DNA of 64,000 nt from Phyllobacterium myrsinacearum (GCF_014138285.1 NZ_JACGXN010000001.1:671314-735313), one strand, 5' to 3'; shown: positions 26,737-37,147, counted from the stretch's first letter. The notes: generated by a model from the sequence alone, not told the origin. A program made the numbers and translations.

Positions 26737-28593
26737 CTATGGCTTGGGCTTGCGTGGCGGACGGCCTGCGCCGACACCACCGGAACCGCCACCACGCGGA
26801 CCTTTCGGCCCGCTGGAAGGAGCGCCGCGAGGTGCGGCACCCTTGGGACCGCCATAGGGCCGATCACCGGAACGCCCATCCTGACGGGTTGGGCGGCCAC
26901 TGGTGCCGTAAGGGCGCTCAGAGCGATTTGGACGTTCTGCCGCAGCACCGCCACTGGCCTCCCGTTCCTTCAATTCGGCACGCTCGCGCTTGCCAACCCG
27001 TGGTGGACGGGGTGGGCGCGGTCCATCGCGTGAACCTTCCGGACGATCCGATCCGAAGGAACGTTTCGGCCGTTCGGCACGGTCATCATCGCTGCGGGGC
27101 GGACGCGGGGAATAGCTGCGCGGCTTATCACCGCCAGCATAGGCGCCGGCTGGACGCTCACGCTGGGGCCGGTCACCCGCAGGACGCGAAGAACCTTCTT
27201 CAAAACGGCGCGGCCGCTCGGTGCGGGGAGCATCAGAATGCCTGCGCTCGCCGCGCGGTTCTCCGGTTTTGGCCTTCGGCTTGCCGACCGGACGCGCACC
27301 GGGCGCCATCCACACATTGGCCGAGCGGGCACGCGGAGGTAGTGCCTCCTCGGGCTTTGCACCACGAGCACCCTTGGGGCCTGCGGCATCGCGTGGTTTG
27401 CGATCATCCGCACGCGGCGCACGCGCCGGACGTTCGTCACGACCGCCACGCGCATCACGGGATATTCCGGGCCGTTCGCTGCGATCCGTCGTCAACCGTG
27501 ACAGGCCTTCTTCGCGCTTTTCGTCCTTGGATTTGCGCGGGCCACGGCTTTTGGCCACGGGCGCACTCGATATCCATTCCGAGGAACGGCGTGCCGGGCG
27601 ATCAGCCGCTGGCTGCTGTACTGCTTCGCCTTTCACGGCATCGTTGGAAAAGACATTGATGATCGGCGCATCGAAATCAGCACCGGATTCTTCAATCAAG
27701 CGCTCGCCAAGCTGATCGCGCAGGGTACGGCCGTTCATTTCGCGCACCGAACCCTCAGGCAGATCGCCAAGCTGGAACGGGCCATAGGAAATACGGATCA
27801 GGCGATTGACAGACAGACCAAGAGCGCCAAGTACATTCTTGACTTCACGGTTCTTGCCTTCGCGCAGACCCATCATGATCCAGACGTTGGAGCCTTGCTC
27901 GCGTTCAAGCGTCGCTTCGATTGCGCCATAGAATACGCCTTCAACCGCTATGCCGTCCTTCAACGTATCAAGCTTTTCCTGAGTGACGCTGCCATGGGCA
28001 CGCACGCGATAACGGCGCAGCCAGCCGGTAGACGGGAGTTCAAGCGCACGTGACAGGCCGCCATCATTGGTCAGCAGCAACAAGCCTTCCGTGTTGATGT
28101 CGAGCCGGCCGACGGACAGAACGCGCGGCATATCCTTGGGCAGCGATTCAAAAACCGTCTGACGCCCTTCCGGATCGCGGTTTGTCGTCACAAGACCAGC
28201 CGGCTTGTGATAAAGCCACAGGCGCGTGCGTTCTGTCTGCGGCAATGGCTTGCCGTCGACTTCGATACGATCTTCACGCTTCACGTTGATGGCCGGGCTG
28301 GCAAGAACCTTGCCATTGACCGAAATACGGCCCGCGGCAATCATCGTTTCGGCTTCACGGCGCGAGGCTATACCTGCACGGGCAAGACGTTTGGCGATAC
28401 GTTCGCTATCGTCAACTGGCGCTTCTTCGTGTGATGATTTGCGCGGACCGCGCGTCGCGGGATCCCGCGCCCCATCATCATGTTTACGCGGAGCCGGACG
28501 GCCACCACGTCCGCCGTCGGCGCCCTTCTTGTCGAAGCTGCGCTTTTCAAAGGGACGTTTACCGCCCTTTCCGTCATCATTTGAACTGGTCAT
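26737..28593 (-). CDS. rluB: rRNA pseudouridine synthase RluB-type with long disordered tail
   Basis: 618 residues. A charged N-terminal tail (1-62) is followed by an S4 RNA-binding domain (about 63-118) and the RsuA/RluB catalytic domain (about 122-300) with the catalytic aspartate D165 in [13 protein letters not shown]. From about 320 to the end the protein is low-complexity, Arg/Pro/Gly/Lys-rich and surely disordered (for example [15 protein letters not shown]). RluB makes pseudouridine in helix 89 of 23S rRNA (2605 in E. coli). Many alphaproteobacterial homologues carry such tails; their role is unknown. The enzyme core is about half the protein. Confidence 0.92.
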   Translation of the reverse strand: MTSSNDDGKGGKRPFEKRSFDKKGADGGRGGRPAPRKHDDGARDPATRGPRKSSHEEAPVDDSERIAKRLARAGIASRREAETMIAAGRISVNGKVLASPAINVKREDRIEVDGKPLPQTERTRLWLYHKPAGLVTTNRDPEGRQTVFESLPKDMPRVLSVGRLDINTEGLLLLTNDGGLSRALELPSTGWLRRYRVRAHGSVTQEKLDTLKDGIAVEGVFYGAIEATLEREQGSNVWIMMGLREGKNREVKNVLGALGLSVNRLIRISYGPFQLGDLPEGSVREMNGRTLRDQLGERLIEESGADFDAPIINVFSNDAVKGEAVQQPAADRPARRSSEWISSAPVAKSRGPRKSKDEKREEGLSRLTTDRSERPGISRDARGGRDERPARAPRADDRKPRDAAGPKGARGAKPEEALPPRARSANVWMAPGARPVGKPKAKTGEPRGERRHSDAPRTERPRRFEEGSSRPAGDRPQRERPAGAYAGGDKPRSYSPRPPRSDDDRAERPKRSFGSDRPEGSRDGPRPPRPPRVGKRERAELKEREASGGAAAERPNRSERPYGTSGRPTRQDGRSGDRPYGGPKGAAPRGAPSSGPKGPRGGGSGGVGAGRPPRKPKP

Positions 28594-28671
28594 GGAATGT
28601 TTGCCTTTCAGCGGGGCTAACTACCAGCTATGACGGCAGCTTGCGAGTAAATTCTGGACGATGAGCACGGC

Positions 28672-29133
28672 GTGAACCAAAAAACTGATAGCACAGGACC
28701 AATGGAACTTGCACTGGCCGAGGCGAGAGCCGCCGCAAAACGCGGTGAAGTGCCTGTCGGCGCTGTTCTGGTCAGGGATGGCAAGGTGCTTGCCCAGGCC
28801 GGAAACCGTACACGCGAACTCAATGATCCTACGGCGCATGCGGAGATTCTGGTCATCCGGGCGGGATGCGCGTCGCTTGATGACGAACGTCTGACCGGTT
28901 GCGATCTCTATGTGACGCTGGAACCCTGTACGATGTGCGCTGCAGCCATTTCCTTCGCCCGAATCCGGCGCCTTTATTACGGCGCACAGGATATCAAGGG
29001 TGGCGGCGTCGAAAATGGTGCCCGGTTTTTTGCACAGCCCACCTGCCACCATACGCCAGAGGTCTATTCCGGCTTCCGCGAACAGGAGGCCGAGGTCATT
29101 CTCAAAGAATTTTTCCGCGCCCGGCGAATCTAA
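28672..29133 (+). CDS. tadA: tRNA-specific adenosine deaminase
   Basis: 153 residues. The deaminase zinc motifs are HAEI (about 55) and PCTMC (about 85), with the family-typical YVTLEPCTMCAAAISFARIR. It deaminates A34 to inosine in tRNA-Arg(ACG). The GTG at 28672 gives 10 residues before MELALAEARAA, similar to the 7 in the Agrobacterium enzyme. The ATG at 28702 is a shorter alternative. It is divergent from rluB. Confidence 0.94.
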   Translation: MNQKTDSTGPMELALAEARAAAKRGEVPVGAVLVRDGKVLAQAGNRTRELNDPTAHAEILVIRAGCASLDDERLTGCDLYVTLEPCTMCAAAISFARIRRLYYGAQDIKGGGVENGARFFAQPTCHHTPEVYSGFREQEAEVILKEFFRARRI

Positions 29134-29145
29134 AACAGTCCGGTT

Positions 29146-30132
29146 TTAGTTATCCGTTCTTATTCTGGCGGAGAAATCATCCGCCATGTCGGCGTCCATT
29201 GCCCGCTGATTGATGGATGCCGCCTGAATCACCTCACCAAGCGGCTTGCTTCGGTCTATGGCGCCAAGGTCATACAGATACCCGGGCAAATACCCGGAGA
29301 GAATAATTCGGTAATCAACCGGCAGATCCGGCGTAATCGCCCTGATCATATCGAAAATGACCGTTGTGCAATTGGCGGTCACCGTATTGTAGAACTGTGC
29401 TTCCCTGGACAACCGGTTCCCTGTATCGAGATAAGACAGAAACAGCGCCTGCCGCATCTCAGGCGTCAGGTTGATCCTGTAGCGATAGACATCTTCCTTG
29501 CGGATATTGGTGCGCAGCCGGATAATGTCGCGCTCGTCGGCCGCGATCATGGCCAATTCGAATTCCTTGAAGAAGCCGCCAATTTCCGAAAACTGTTCGT
29601 GGCGTTCCTTGCGGATTTCGGCCGAAAAGACGACGTGGTTGCCGTCGGAAAAACCAAAACTCACCAGAGTATGGGCAATGGCAGGGCTCGACCAGTAGGA
29701 CAAAAACACATCCACCGAATCCAGATTTTCGAGATCATAGGATCGCACCTCCCAGCGCGGCGTGTAGTCAGTCGGGCTGCGCCATTCAAAGTTGCGTATA
29801 TTGGCAAGGGTCACATGATTGCCGCTCAGGGTGCCGGTGACGGTCTGGGCCACATCGTCGGCCCAGATGCGGTTCAGCGACGGCGTGATTGTGTTCCACC
29901 AGAACAACAGCGCAACTACAACCGGAACCAGCACGATCAATGCTCGGCGCACGCGTCCCGTCACCTCGAGCCAAAGCGTCACCAGACCTATGACGGTCCA
30001 GACAATCACCGATCCGACAATCGCCGGAAGGCTGAACGGCAACTGATACCGGAGGGCGAGACCGCCCCACAGAAAGGCAAAGCCTGTCAGGAGAACCAGA
30101 ACAATCAATCCGGGAATACGTAAAAGACGCAA
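29146..30132 (-). CDS. DUF4105 membrane protein
   Basis: 328 residues. Three transmembrane helices lie in the first 90 residues (LLRIPGLIVLVLLTGFAFLW; AIVGSVIVWTVIGLVTLWL; ALIVLVPVVVALLFWW). A periplasmic DUF4105 domain (about 115-315) follows, with FLSYWSSPAIAHTLVSFGF and FYNTVTANCTTVIFDMIRAI. The conserved Asn-Cys of the latter resembles a cysteine-hydrolase-like site, but no activity is established. It converges with tadA and lies downstream of the terminator at 30215-30245. Confidence 0.82.
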   Translation of the reverse strand: MRLLRIPGLIVLVLLTGFAFLWGGLALRYQLPFSLPAIVGSVIVWTVIGLVTLWLEVTGRVRRALIVLVPVVVALLFWWNTITPSLNRIWADDVAQTVTGTLSGNHVTLANIRNFEWRSPTDYTPRWEVRSYDLENLDSVDVFLSYWSSPAIAHTLVSFGFSDGNHVVFSAEIRKERHEQFSEIGGFFKEFELAMIAADERDIIRLRTNIRKEDVYRYRINLTPEMRQALFLSYLDTGNRLSREAQFYNTVTANCTTVIFDMIRAITPDLPVDYRIILSGYLPGYLYDLGAIDRSKPLGEVIQAASINQRAMDADMADDFSARIRTDN

Positions 30133-30214
30133 GATCGATGATCCTCAGCTGACAAGATACGACGCGTATATTCCCGGTGCGTCAAGGCAAAGGCAAGGCG
30201 CTTTACAGCGTCCC

Positions 30215-30245
30215 AAAAAAGAAAGGCTCCTTCAAGGAGCCTTTC
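30215..30245 (-). terminator. Rho-independent terminator of the lipoprotein gene
   Basis: On the minus strand a perfect 10-bp stem GAAAGGCTCC / GGAGCCTTTC with a 5-nt loop is followed by TTTTTT. It lies 40 nt after the lipoprotein stop at 30285. Confidence 0.9.
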
Positions 30246-30284
30246 ACGTATTTCGAAAAATATTTGAGATCCGACCTTATCGGG

Positions 30285-30956
30285 TCAATTCCAGGGAATA
30301 AGGTTCTTGAAGCTGAAGCCTTTATCCTTACGGGCAGCGGCCTTGCGTTCACGTTCCTTCTTGGCTTCATCTTCGCCAAGTTCATCTGCAGCGGCGGTTG
30401 CTGCAGGTGCACGATATTCCAGCGGTGGTTCGCTCAGGTAGCGCCGTGTCTTTGGCGAGCCCGCAGTGGAAGCAAGCCGACGTGCACGGAATTCAGCAGA
30501 CTGATTGTTCGCCGAGCTCACACCTTTGGGGGGCGGGTTCCGGTCGTTATAGAATCCATGTTCGCCGGTATCCACAGACTTGGCGGCGGGCACATCGTTT
30601 TCGATCTGGGGCACATAGTTCGGATTGTTCTGATTGGCAGTTGCCTCGTCACGCAAACGCTTGCGGCGTTGCTCAGGCGATTCCGGCCAGCTCGCACTAT
30701 TGCTTGCCAGAGCATTTTCCTGTGGTGCGGGCAATTGGCCCGGCTTGCCAGCGACAGGGCGAACGAGATCCGGGCGCGGATTATAAGAAATCGGATCTTT
30801 TTTCTTGGGTCCGAACGAGCCGATACTGGAAACGTCGTCCAGCAACTGGCTGCCAGCCGTCTTGCTCGTTCCATAGGTTGGTGACGACATGCATCCGGCC
30901 AGCGTCAGCGACGCAAGCATTGCCCCAAGAACTGTAATACGTCCGTTCAAATTCAT
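30285..30956 (-). CDS. Hypothetical lipoprotein
   Basis: 223 residues. The lipobox SLTLAGC places the acylated cysteine at 22, followed by MSS, which suggests outer-membrane sorting. The mature protein is predicted disordered and charged: Pro/Asn-rich in the middle, with a Lys/Glu/Arg-rich end (EAKKERERKAAARKDKGFSF). No domain is recognised. The ATG at 30956 (MNLNGRITVLGAMLASLTLA) is chosen because the 16 upstream in-frame residues would spoil the signal peptide. It is a single-gene transcript between the ileS terminator and its own. Confidence 0.72.
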   Translation of the reverse strand: MNLNGRITVLGAMLASLTLAGCMSSPTYGTSKTAGSQLLDDVSSIGSFGPKKKDPISYNPRPDLVRPVAGKPGQLPAPQENALASNSASWPESPEQRRKRLRDEATANQNNPNYVPQIENDVPAAKSVDTGEHGFYNDRNPPPKGVSSANNQSAEFRARRLASTAGSPKTRRYLSEPPLEYRAPAATAAADELGEDEAKKERERKAAARKDKGFSFKNLIPWN

Positions 30957-31107
30957 ACTCGCCACTTTCACCCCAAGCTCGTATTGCCGACTCTGCCGAT
31001 TCAATATGCTTGATCATGCCCTGCCTGTTAAATCAGGCAACTCAATGGCAAGCCTTTTACATGAGGCCCGTCCCAATAAGCAAGCCGATGCAAGCTTTTG
31101 TTAAGCA

Positions 31108-31140
31108 AAATGCGGATCAGCCGGAGAATGATCCGCATTT
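31108..31140 (-). terminator. Terminator-like hairpin after ileS
   Basis: The stem AAATGCGGATCA / TGATCCGCATTT has 12 perfect base pairs and a 9-nt loop. It ends in a T-run on the minus strand (TTTTGC) just after the ileS stop at 31147. Confidence 0.75.
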
Positions 31141-31146
31141 ATACGC

Positions 31147-34065
31147 CTAGATGGCAAGTTTGCCGAGCTTTGCGAGTTCGTGCAGCGCTGCCGCATCACG
31201 AGCCGACACATCCGGATAGGCCGGATCGGAGCCAACATCATGTGTATAACGCCATGAACGGGCACATTTCGTGCCTGATGCACGCTCGGGAATGACCGCC
31301 ACACCTTTCACATCGTCCGCAACGAATGCACCGGCAGGAGCTGCCTCACTTTTGATCGTGATGGCACTGGTGATGCAGATTTCGGCCATGTCGAGATCAG
31401 AAACGGCTGTCAGCAATTCCGGATCGGTGACAAAAACCACCGGTGCAGCCTCAAGCGATGAACCGATGCGCTTGTCTGCGCGCTCCAGTTCCAGTGCGCC
31501 GGTGACGGCCCGGCGGACATCGCGCACCTTGCGCCACTTCTCGGCCAAGGCCTCATTCTTCCACTCGGCAGGCGTTTCGCGGAACTGTTCGAGGTGCACC
31601 GATACCGCCGACGGGTACTGATCGAGCCAGGCCTCTTCCGTTGTGAATGGCAGCATGGGCGCAAGCCACGTCACGAGACGGTCGAACAGGTGACGAACGA
31701 CCTGCAGAGAAGCACGGCGCTTGATGCTTGAAGGCGCATCGCAATACAGCGCATCCTTGCGGATATCGAAGTAGAACGCTGACAATTCGACGTTCATGAA
31801 ATCGATCAGGGACCGTGTGATGCGCTTGAACTCGAAGGCATCATAGCTTGAACGAACCAGCTCATCCAGCTCGGTGAGACGATGCAGCATCAGCTTTTCA
31901 AGTTCCGGCATATCCGCATAGGCAATGTCTTCTCCGGCATCGTGAGCCAGGGTGCCAAGCATCCAGCGGATGGTATTGCGCAGCTTGCGGTAGGAATCGA
32001 TATTCGTCTGGATGATATTCTTGCCGAGACGCTGGTCTTCCCAATAATCCGTGGTCATGACCCACAGACGCAGGATATCCGCGCCGGAATCCTTGATCAC
32101 ATCCTGCGGCGTCACCGTATTGCCGAGTGACTTCGACATTTTGCGCCCTTCCTCATCCATGGTGAAACCATGGGTGACGAGGGTATTGTAAGGCGCACGG
32201 CCGCGGGTACCGCAGCTTTCCAGCAGCGACGAGTGGAACCAGCCGCGATGCTGGTCGGAACCTTCAAGATAGACGTCGGCAGGCCATTTCAGATCAGGGC
32301 GATCTTCAAGCGTGAAAACGTGGGTCGAGCCGGAGTCAAACCAGACATCGAGAATGTCGCGAACCTGCACCCAGGGTTCATTCGCCTTCTCGCCGAGGAA
32401 CCGTTCGCGTGCGCCTTCCGCAAACCAGGCATCGGCACCTTCCAGTTCAAACGCTTCGAGAATGCGGGCATTGACCGCGTCGTCCTTGAGGACATTGCCG
32501 TTTTCATCGGCAAACACACAAATCGGCACGCCCCAGGCACGCTGGCGCGACAGGACCCAATCCGGACGGTCCTCGATCATGGCGCGCAGACGGTTCTGGC
32601 CACCGGCGGGTACAAAACGCGTCTCGTCAATCGCGGCAAGGGCGCGCGACCGCAAAGTGGTCTGATCGCCGAGGTCCTTGTCCATGTAGACAAACCATTG
32701 CGGCGTGTTGCGGAAAATGACCGGTTTTTTCGAACGCCATGAATGCGGATAACTATGCTTCAACCGGCCGCGGGCAAACAGCGCGTTGCGCGCGATGAGC
32801 TCATCGATGACGGCCTTGTTGGCATCACCTTTTTTGCCATTGTCATCGATAACGCGCGCGGCTCCGCCTTCGCGGTCCGGACCAAAACCCGGAGCGTCCT
32901 TGGTATAAAACCCGGCATCGTCCACCGTGAACGGAATTGCAGCGGAAATTCCCCGTGCTTCCAGTTCGCGGGCGGCGTCAGTCCATGCATCAAAGTCCTC
33001 GCGGCCATGGCCGGGAGCCGTGTGCACGAAACCGGTACCGGCATCGTCGGTGACATGATCACCGGCAACCATCGGAACCGTGAACTGGTAACCGCCACCA
33101 AAATCCTTGAAGGGGTGCGCCAGGGTCATCGCGGCAAATTCGTCAGCCGAAACAGTCCTGATCTGCTTGAACGTCAGCTTGGCTTTCGTTGCCGATTCCT
33201 CAGCAAGTGCATCAGCAAAGATCAGCTTTTCGCCTGGGCGCGGTCCAAAATCATTCCCGGCGGTTTCGACCTCGTAGAGTCCATAGGCAATACGCGGTGA
33301 ATAGCTGACGGCGCGATTGCCTGGGATTGTCCAAGGCGTCGTCGTCCAGATAACCACATGGGCTAACTGGAGATCTTCGGCACCAGAAACGACAGGAAAT
33401 TTTACCCAGATCGTATCACTCTCGTAATCCTGATACTCGACCTCGGCCTCCGCCAGTGCCGTGCGCTCGACGACCGACCACATCACCGGCTTTGAGCCGC
33501 GATACAGCTGGCCCGACATGGCAAATTTCAGCAATTCCCCGGCGATACGGCTCTCCGCATGGAAAGCCATCGTCGTATAGGGATTGTCGAAATCGCCCTC
33601 GATGCCGAGACGCTTGAACTCGGCAGACTGGATCTTGATCCAGTTGGTGGCGAACTCACGGCATTCCTTGCGGAATTCGTTGATCGGCACCTCGTCCTTG
33701 TCCTTGCCCTTGGCGCGATACTGTTCCTCGATCTTCCACTCGATCGGCAGACCGTGGCAATCCCAGCCGGGGACATAATTGGAGTTGAAGCCGCGCATCT
33801 GGAACGAGCGGGTGATGACATCCTTGAGGATCTTGTTCAGCGCATGGCCGATATGGATGTTGCCATTGGCATAGGGAGGGCCATCATGCAGGACATAAAG
33901 CGGACGGTCCTTACCATCCTCCCGCAGCTTCCTGTAGAGGTCCATCTCCTGCCAACGCTTGACGAATTCTGGTTCCTTGGCGGGCAGGCCCGCCCGCATC
34001 GGAAAATCGGTCTGCGGCAGATAAAGTGTTTTCGAATAGTCGATTGGCTTGGCGGTGTCGGTCAT
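31147..34065 (-). CDS. ileS: Isoleucine-tRNA ligase
   Basis: 972 residues. The class I signature HIGH is at 71-74 in [15 protein letters not shown], and KMSKS is in [18 protein letters not shown] (about 650). A CP1 editing domain lies between ([20 protein letters not shown]) and an anticodon-binding region follows. The C-terminal zinc-finger region seems degenerate: only one cysteine remains near [15 protein letters not shown]. It charges tRNA-Ile. The 282-nt upstream region to mipA holds a strongly structured leader (34126-34208). Confidence 0.97.
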   Translation of the reverse strand: MTDTAKPIDYSKTLYLPQTDFPMRAGLPAKEPEFVKRWQEMDLYRKLREDGKDRPLYVLHDGPPYANGNIHIGHALNKILKDVITRSFQMRGFNSNYVPGWDCHGLPIEWKIEEQYRAKGKDKDEVPINEFRKECREFATNWIKIQSAEFKRLGIEGDFDNPYTTMAFHAESRIAGELLKFAMSGQLYRGSKPVMWSVVERTALAEAEVEYQDYESDTIWVKFPVVSGAEDLQLAHVVIWTTTPWTIPGNRAVSYSPRIAYGLYEVETAGNDFGPRPGEKLIFADALAEESATKAKLTFKQIRTVSADEFAAMTLAHPFKDFGGGYQFTVPMVAGDHVTDDAGTGFVHTAPGHGREDFDAWTDAARELEARGISAAIPFTVDDAGFYTKDAPGFGPDREGGAARVIDDNGKKGDANKAVIDELIARNALFARGRLKHSYPHSWRSKKPVIFRNTPQWFVYMDKDLGDQTTLRSRALAAIDETRFVPAGGQNRLRAMIEDRPDWVLSRQRAWGVPICVFADENGNVLKDDAVNARILEAFELEGADAWFAEGARERFLGEKANEPWVQVRDILDVWFDSGSTHVFTLEDRPDLKWPADVYLEGSDQHRGWFHSSLLESCGTRGRAPYNTLVTHGFTMDEEGRKMSKSLGNTVTPQDVIKDSGADILRLWVMTTDYWEDQRLGKNIIQTNIDSYRKLRNTIRWMLGTLAHDAGEDIAYADMPELEKLMLHRLTELDELVRSSYDAFEFKRITRSLIDFMNVELSAFYFDIRKDALYCDAPSSIKRRASLQVVRHLFDRLVTWLAPMLPFTTEEAWLDQYPSAVSVHLEQFRETPAEWKNEALAEKWRKVRDVRRAVTGALELERADKRIGSSLEAAPVVFVTDPELLTAVSDLDMAEICITSAITIKSEAAPAGAFVADDVKGVAVIPERASGTKCARSWRYTHDVGSDPAYPDVSARDAAALHELAKLGKLAI

Positions 34066-34125
34066 TTTTCCAGCTTGTGAACAGGCCCGCGCGTGATCGC
34101 AGCAGGCAAGGATGTGACGAAAATC

Positions 34126-34208
34126 AAAAAAGAGCGCACTGGCGCATCCTGAAACCCCGGACCTTCCGCACCCGCAAGCCTAAGCTTCAGGCAAACCGGA
34201 AGGCCGGG
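34126..34208 (-). promoter_or_regulatory. Structured 5' leader of ileS
   Basis: On the minus strand, about 60 nt upstream of the ileS ATG, a stem of 12 bp with one bulge (34156-34168 with 34197-34208) encloses a smaller GCCT/AGGC stem. It is followed by a short GCGC-CAGT-GCGC hairpin and TTTTTT (34126-34145). The order, a strong stem followed by a weak stem with a U-tract, resembles an attenuator. No isoleucine-rich leader peptide is present: a 27-codon frame at 34187-34270 has only two Ile codons. Confidence 0.4.
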
Positions 34209-34307
34209 CCAGTAATTCGTGGAGTCTGAAGTGATATGGAGCGCGCAAACGTCCAGGAAACAGTTTTCATGAGCGCGCTTTTAGCAATCACTGCTTCCAG
34301 AATAAAG

Positions 34308-34337
34308 GGGCTGACGCAATAAACTTCGCATCAGCCC
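34308..34337 (-). terminator. Terminator-like hairpin after mipA
   Basis: The minus-strand stem is GGGCTGA / TCAGCCC with further inner pairing, followed by CTTTATT. It lies 11 nt beyond the stop of the outer-membrane protein gene at 34348. Confidence 0.6.
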
Positions 34338-34347
34338 GATATAAGGA

Positions 34348-35196
34348 TCAAAGCGCGAAATCGAAGCGGTATGTCGCCTGAAGGCCGAAGGTTGCCTGAT
34401 TGGCCGATCCGCGTTCCTTGACGATGCTGGAATCGGATGCAGGTCCCATCAAGCGGCTGTATTCCGCGTAGGCACTGGTTTCGATCTTTTCAGTGGCTTT
34501 CCACGTGATCTGGCCGCCGACACCAAGTGATTTCAAGCCGCCGCCGCTGGGCTTGTAGGTCGACAGGCCGGACGCAGCTGCTTCCGTCGGATTCACTCCG
34601 TAATATTGTCTGAAGTAGTCAGCTGATGCGACCGTGGCACGCGGGCCGGCTGAAACGCGGACCGTCGGCGTCAAATCCTTGAAAGCATCGACAGCAAAGT
34701 CAGCGACAACACCGTCATGGGAACCGATACCCCGGCGCACCTCGACGCGGCCGCGAATATTGTCTGTCGGGTAGAATTCGGCAAAGCCACCCAGCTCAAC
34801 ACCCCAGTCGACATCATGTACGCCCTTGAGATGGGCATCGCCACTGTCACGGCCGGTGATCAGCTTGCCTGTAATACCGGTGCGGAACACACCCGTATCG
34901 ATAAGCCCAATCGATGCGTTGTCGTTCAATGAACTGAAACGGGCGGCAGGCCCTGCGCGGCCGAGGGAGATAACCGGTGCGGCGCGCAGAAGATAGTCTT
35001 TCGCGCCTTCATAGCGCGGGGCGATGAAGCCCTTTGCACCGAGTGTCAGATACCAGTCGCCTGACCACCAATGTTGGCGCGGGGCTGCAGCGGTCTGGTT
35101 CTGCTGGCCGTCCGAATAATATTCATCGGCTGAGCCCGGGGCGGCCGCGGCAAGAACAAGGGCGCCCGAAAGAGCAGCGACGAGACGAATATGCAT
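34348..35196 (-). CDS. MipA/OmpV family outer-membrane protein
   Basis: 282 residues with a signal peptide (about 1-23, ending APGSA). An even pattern of amphipathic beta strands and a C-terminal Tyr-Arg-Phe-Asp-Phe-Ala-Leu end is typical of a beta-barrel. The segments WYLTLGAKGFIAPRYEGAKD and LRAAPVISLGRAG identify the MipA/OmpV family, which has roles in scaffolding peptidoglycan enzymes or as porin-like proteins. The exact role is unclear. It is a single-gene unit with its own terminator. Confidence 0.88.
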   Translation of the reverse strand: MHIRLVAALSGALVLAAAAPGSADEYYSDGQQNQTAAAPRQHWWSGDWYLTLGAKGFIAPRYEGAKDYLLRAAPVISLGRAGPAARFSSLNDNASIGLIDTGVFRTGITGKLITGRDSGDAHLKGVHDVDWGVELGGFAEFYPTDNIRGRVEVRRGIGSHDGVVADFAVDAFKDLTPTVRVSAGPRATVASADYFRQYYGVNPTEAAASGLSTYKPSGGGLKSLGVGGQITWKATEKIETSAYAEYSRLMGPASDSSIVKERGSANQATFGLQATYRFDFAL

Positions 35197-35300
35197 GAAA
35201 TCACTCCAAAATTTCGCCTGGGAGGGCGGCAGATTTGAAAATGACGCTACCGAAGGATAGATAAAATTGGATTTATTCTTATGGTAAACAATTTACCGTT

Positions 35301-36281
35301 TCATCGAAAATTAATCGTGTCATCCAGATGAGATAACGGTTTCACCCCCTGCAAGAGCGCGCGCGCTTCTTCCTCGTCGCGCCTGATCTGCTGCATCATC
35401 GGCTCAAGGCCGTCGAACTTTTCTTCGCCGCGCAGATAGGCAAAGAACGAGACCGCGCAGATTTCATCGTAAAGATTACCGGTGAAATCGAAGACATAAG
35501 TCTCAAGCAGCGGCGCGCCGTCCGTATCGACTGTTGGTCGGCGGCCAAAGCTGGCCACGCCATCGTAAAGCGTCCCGTCAGCACGGCGGAAGCGCACCGC
35601 ATAAATGCCTTCCTTCAAATGCGTCTCGGGAGGCACCACCATGTTGGCGGTGGGGAACCCGATTGTCCTGCCCAGCTGTTTCCCGTGGATCACCTCAGCC
35701 TGGACCCTGTGGCGATACCCCAGCAATCCGGCCGCTTCGACGATTTCACCCTGCCCCAGCAATTCGCGGATGCGGCTGGACGAAATGGCCTGACCACCCT
35801 CGTCGCGAAACGCATCGACCAGCGTTACCTGAAAGCCGCGCTTTTCACCGGCATCCATGAGAAAGGCCGGGCCGCCCTGCCGCCCCTTGCCGAAGTGGAA
35901 GTCGAACCCCGCAACAATGCGGCTCGCTCCAAGACCGGCAACGAGAATCTCGTCCACAAACACATCGGCTGTGAGCTGCGAGAAATCTCTGGTGAAATGG
36001 CACTCAACCACCGCATCAAAGCCGAGTGCTTCGAGTATGGAGGCTTTTTCGGCAGCGGGCGTCAAACGGTCAACGGGCTGATCCGGCACAAAGACGCTGC
36101 GCGGATGTGGCTCGAACGTCAACACCAATGAAGGCTTTCCGGCTGCGCGGGCTGCATCAAGTGCACGGCCCAATACGGCCTGATGGCCACGATGCACGCC
36201 GTCAAAATTACCGATCGCCACCACCGCGCCCTTCAGATGCAAAGGCAGATGAGAGGGATCCTTCAGGCGTAAAATCGGCAT
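35301..36281 (-). CDS. ribF: Bifunctional riboflavin kinase/FAD synthetase
   Basis: 326 residues. The N-terminal nucleotidyltransferase domain has GNFDGVHRGHQAVL (about 23-36) and a second nucleotide segment SSSRIRELL (about 167). The C-terminal flavokinase domain (about 190-310) has GRTIGFPTANMVVP. It phosphorylates riboflavin to FMN and adenylates FMN to FAD. It lies 8 nt downstream of the HAD hydrolase gene and is co-transcribed with it. Confidence 0.96.
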   Translation of the reverse strand: MPILRLKDPSHLPLHLKGAVVAIGNFDGVHRGHQAVLGRALDAARAAGKPSLVLTFEPHPRSVFVPDQPVDRLTPAAEKASILEALGFDAVVECHFTRDFSQLTADVFVDEILVAGLGASRIVAGFDFHFGKGRQGGPAFLMDAGEKRGFQVTLVDAFRDEGGQAISSSRIRELLGQGEIVEAAGLLGYRHRVQAEVIHGKQLGRTIGFPTANMVVPPETHLKEGIYAVRFRRADGTLYDGVASFGRRPTVDTDGAPLLETYVFDFTGNLYDEICAVSFFAYLRGEEKFDGLEPMMQQIRRDEEEARALLQGVKPLSHLDDTINFR

Positions 36282-36289
36282 GATTTACC

Positions 36290-37147
36290 TCAGGCGAGAG
36301 CCGGCATGGTGGCAACGGGATTGCTGCCATGCTTTTTGAGAAAGGCGAGCAGCTTTTGCAGATCAAATATGCCGCCCATCACATAATCGCCAGCATGTAT
36401 GCCGCCGGAAATATACAGCACATCTACGCCGAAGAGATCAGCGCCCTTCACGTCCGTCAGCATGCCGTCACCGATGGCCAGAACACGCGACAGATCAACC
36501 GGCTTACCGCGCACTGCTTCGGCAGCGGCGATTGCCGCTTCATAGATGGGGCGATGTGGCTTGCCCGCAATCAGCGTACGCCCGCCAAGCTGGCCGTAAT
36601 CGCGCGCCAAAGCTCCCGCACACCAGATCAGCCGGTCACCGCGCTCGACGACGATATCGGGGTTGGCGCAGATGAAGGGCAGATTGCGCGAGCGAAAGCG
36701 CGTCAGCATATCCGCATAGTCTTCGGGACCTTCGGAATCATCGTCGAAGAAGCCGGTGCAGACCACCACATCCGCTTCACGCTCTTCGGTGAGCTCGATA
36801 TCAAGCCCTTCATAAAGCGTCTCATCGCGCTCCGGACCGAGATGGAACACACGGCGCGGCGCATTGCGGATGAGTTCGCGCGTGACATCGCCCGATGTGA
36901 CGATACGATCATAGGCAGTGTCCGGTACACCAAGCATCTTGATCTGCTGGGCGACGCCTGCGAAGGGCCGCGGCGCATTGGTGATCAGAATGACTGTCTG
37001 GCCCGATTCACGTGCGCGTTGAAGCGCAGCCGATGCGGCGGCGAAAGAATCAATCCCATTGTGCAGAACACCCCAGACGTCGCACAGAAGAACATCATAA
37101 CGGTCCTTGAGCGCATCGAGACGCTGCAAATGTACCATGTCGGTCAT
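36290..37147 (-). CDS. HAD-superfamily hydrolase, TIGR01459 type
   Basis: 285 residues. HAD motif I is LLCDVWGVLHNG (catalytic Asp about 21), motif II is in VILITNAPRPF, and motif IV is in AIGDGMLTDVKGADLFGVDV. The cap insertion matches the NagD/TIGR01459 class common beside ribF in Rhizobiales. The phosphatase substrate is unknown. AAAGGA lies 6 nt upstream of the ATG at 37147 (MTDMVHLQRLDALKDRYDVL), so this start is preferred over the frame opening at 37186. Confidence 0.88.
   Translation of the reverse strand: MTDMVHLQRLDALKDRYDVLLCDVWGVLHNGIDSFAAASAALQRARESGQTVILITNAPRPFAGVAQQIKMLGVPDTAYDRIVTSGDVTRELIRNAPRRVFHLGPERDETLYEGLDIELTEEREADVVVCTGFFDDDSEGPEDYADMLTRFRSRNLPFICANPDIVVERGDRLIWCAGALARDYGQLGGRTLIAGKPHRPIYEAAIAAAEAVRGKPVDLSRVLAIGDGMLTDVKGADLFGVDVLYISGGIHAGDYVMGGIFDLQKLLAFLKKHGSNPVATMPALA

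Noticed and set aside
26610..27659. 349-codon open frame on the plus strand
   Set aside because: Antisense to the low-complexity RluB tail; its composition (His/Arg/Ala) mirrors the repeat-like coding sequence.
34187..34270. Leader peptide for isoleucine attenuation before ileS
   Set aside because: A 27-codon frame exists, but only two Ile codons occur, they are not clustered, and there is no good ribosome-binding site. The RNA structure is kept as a finding, the peptide is not.
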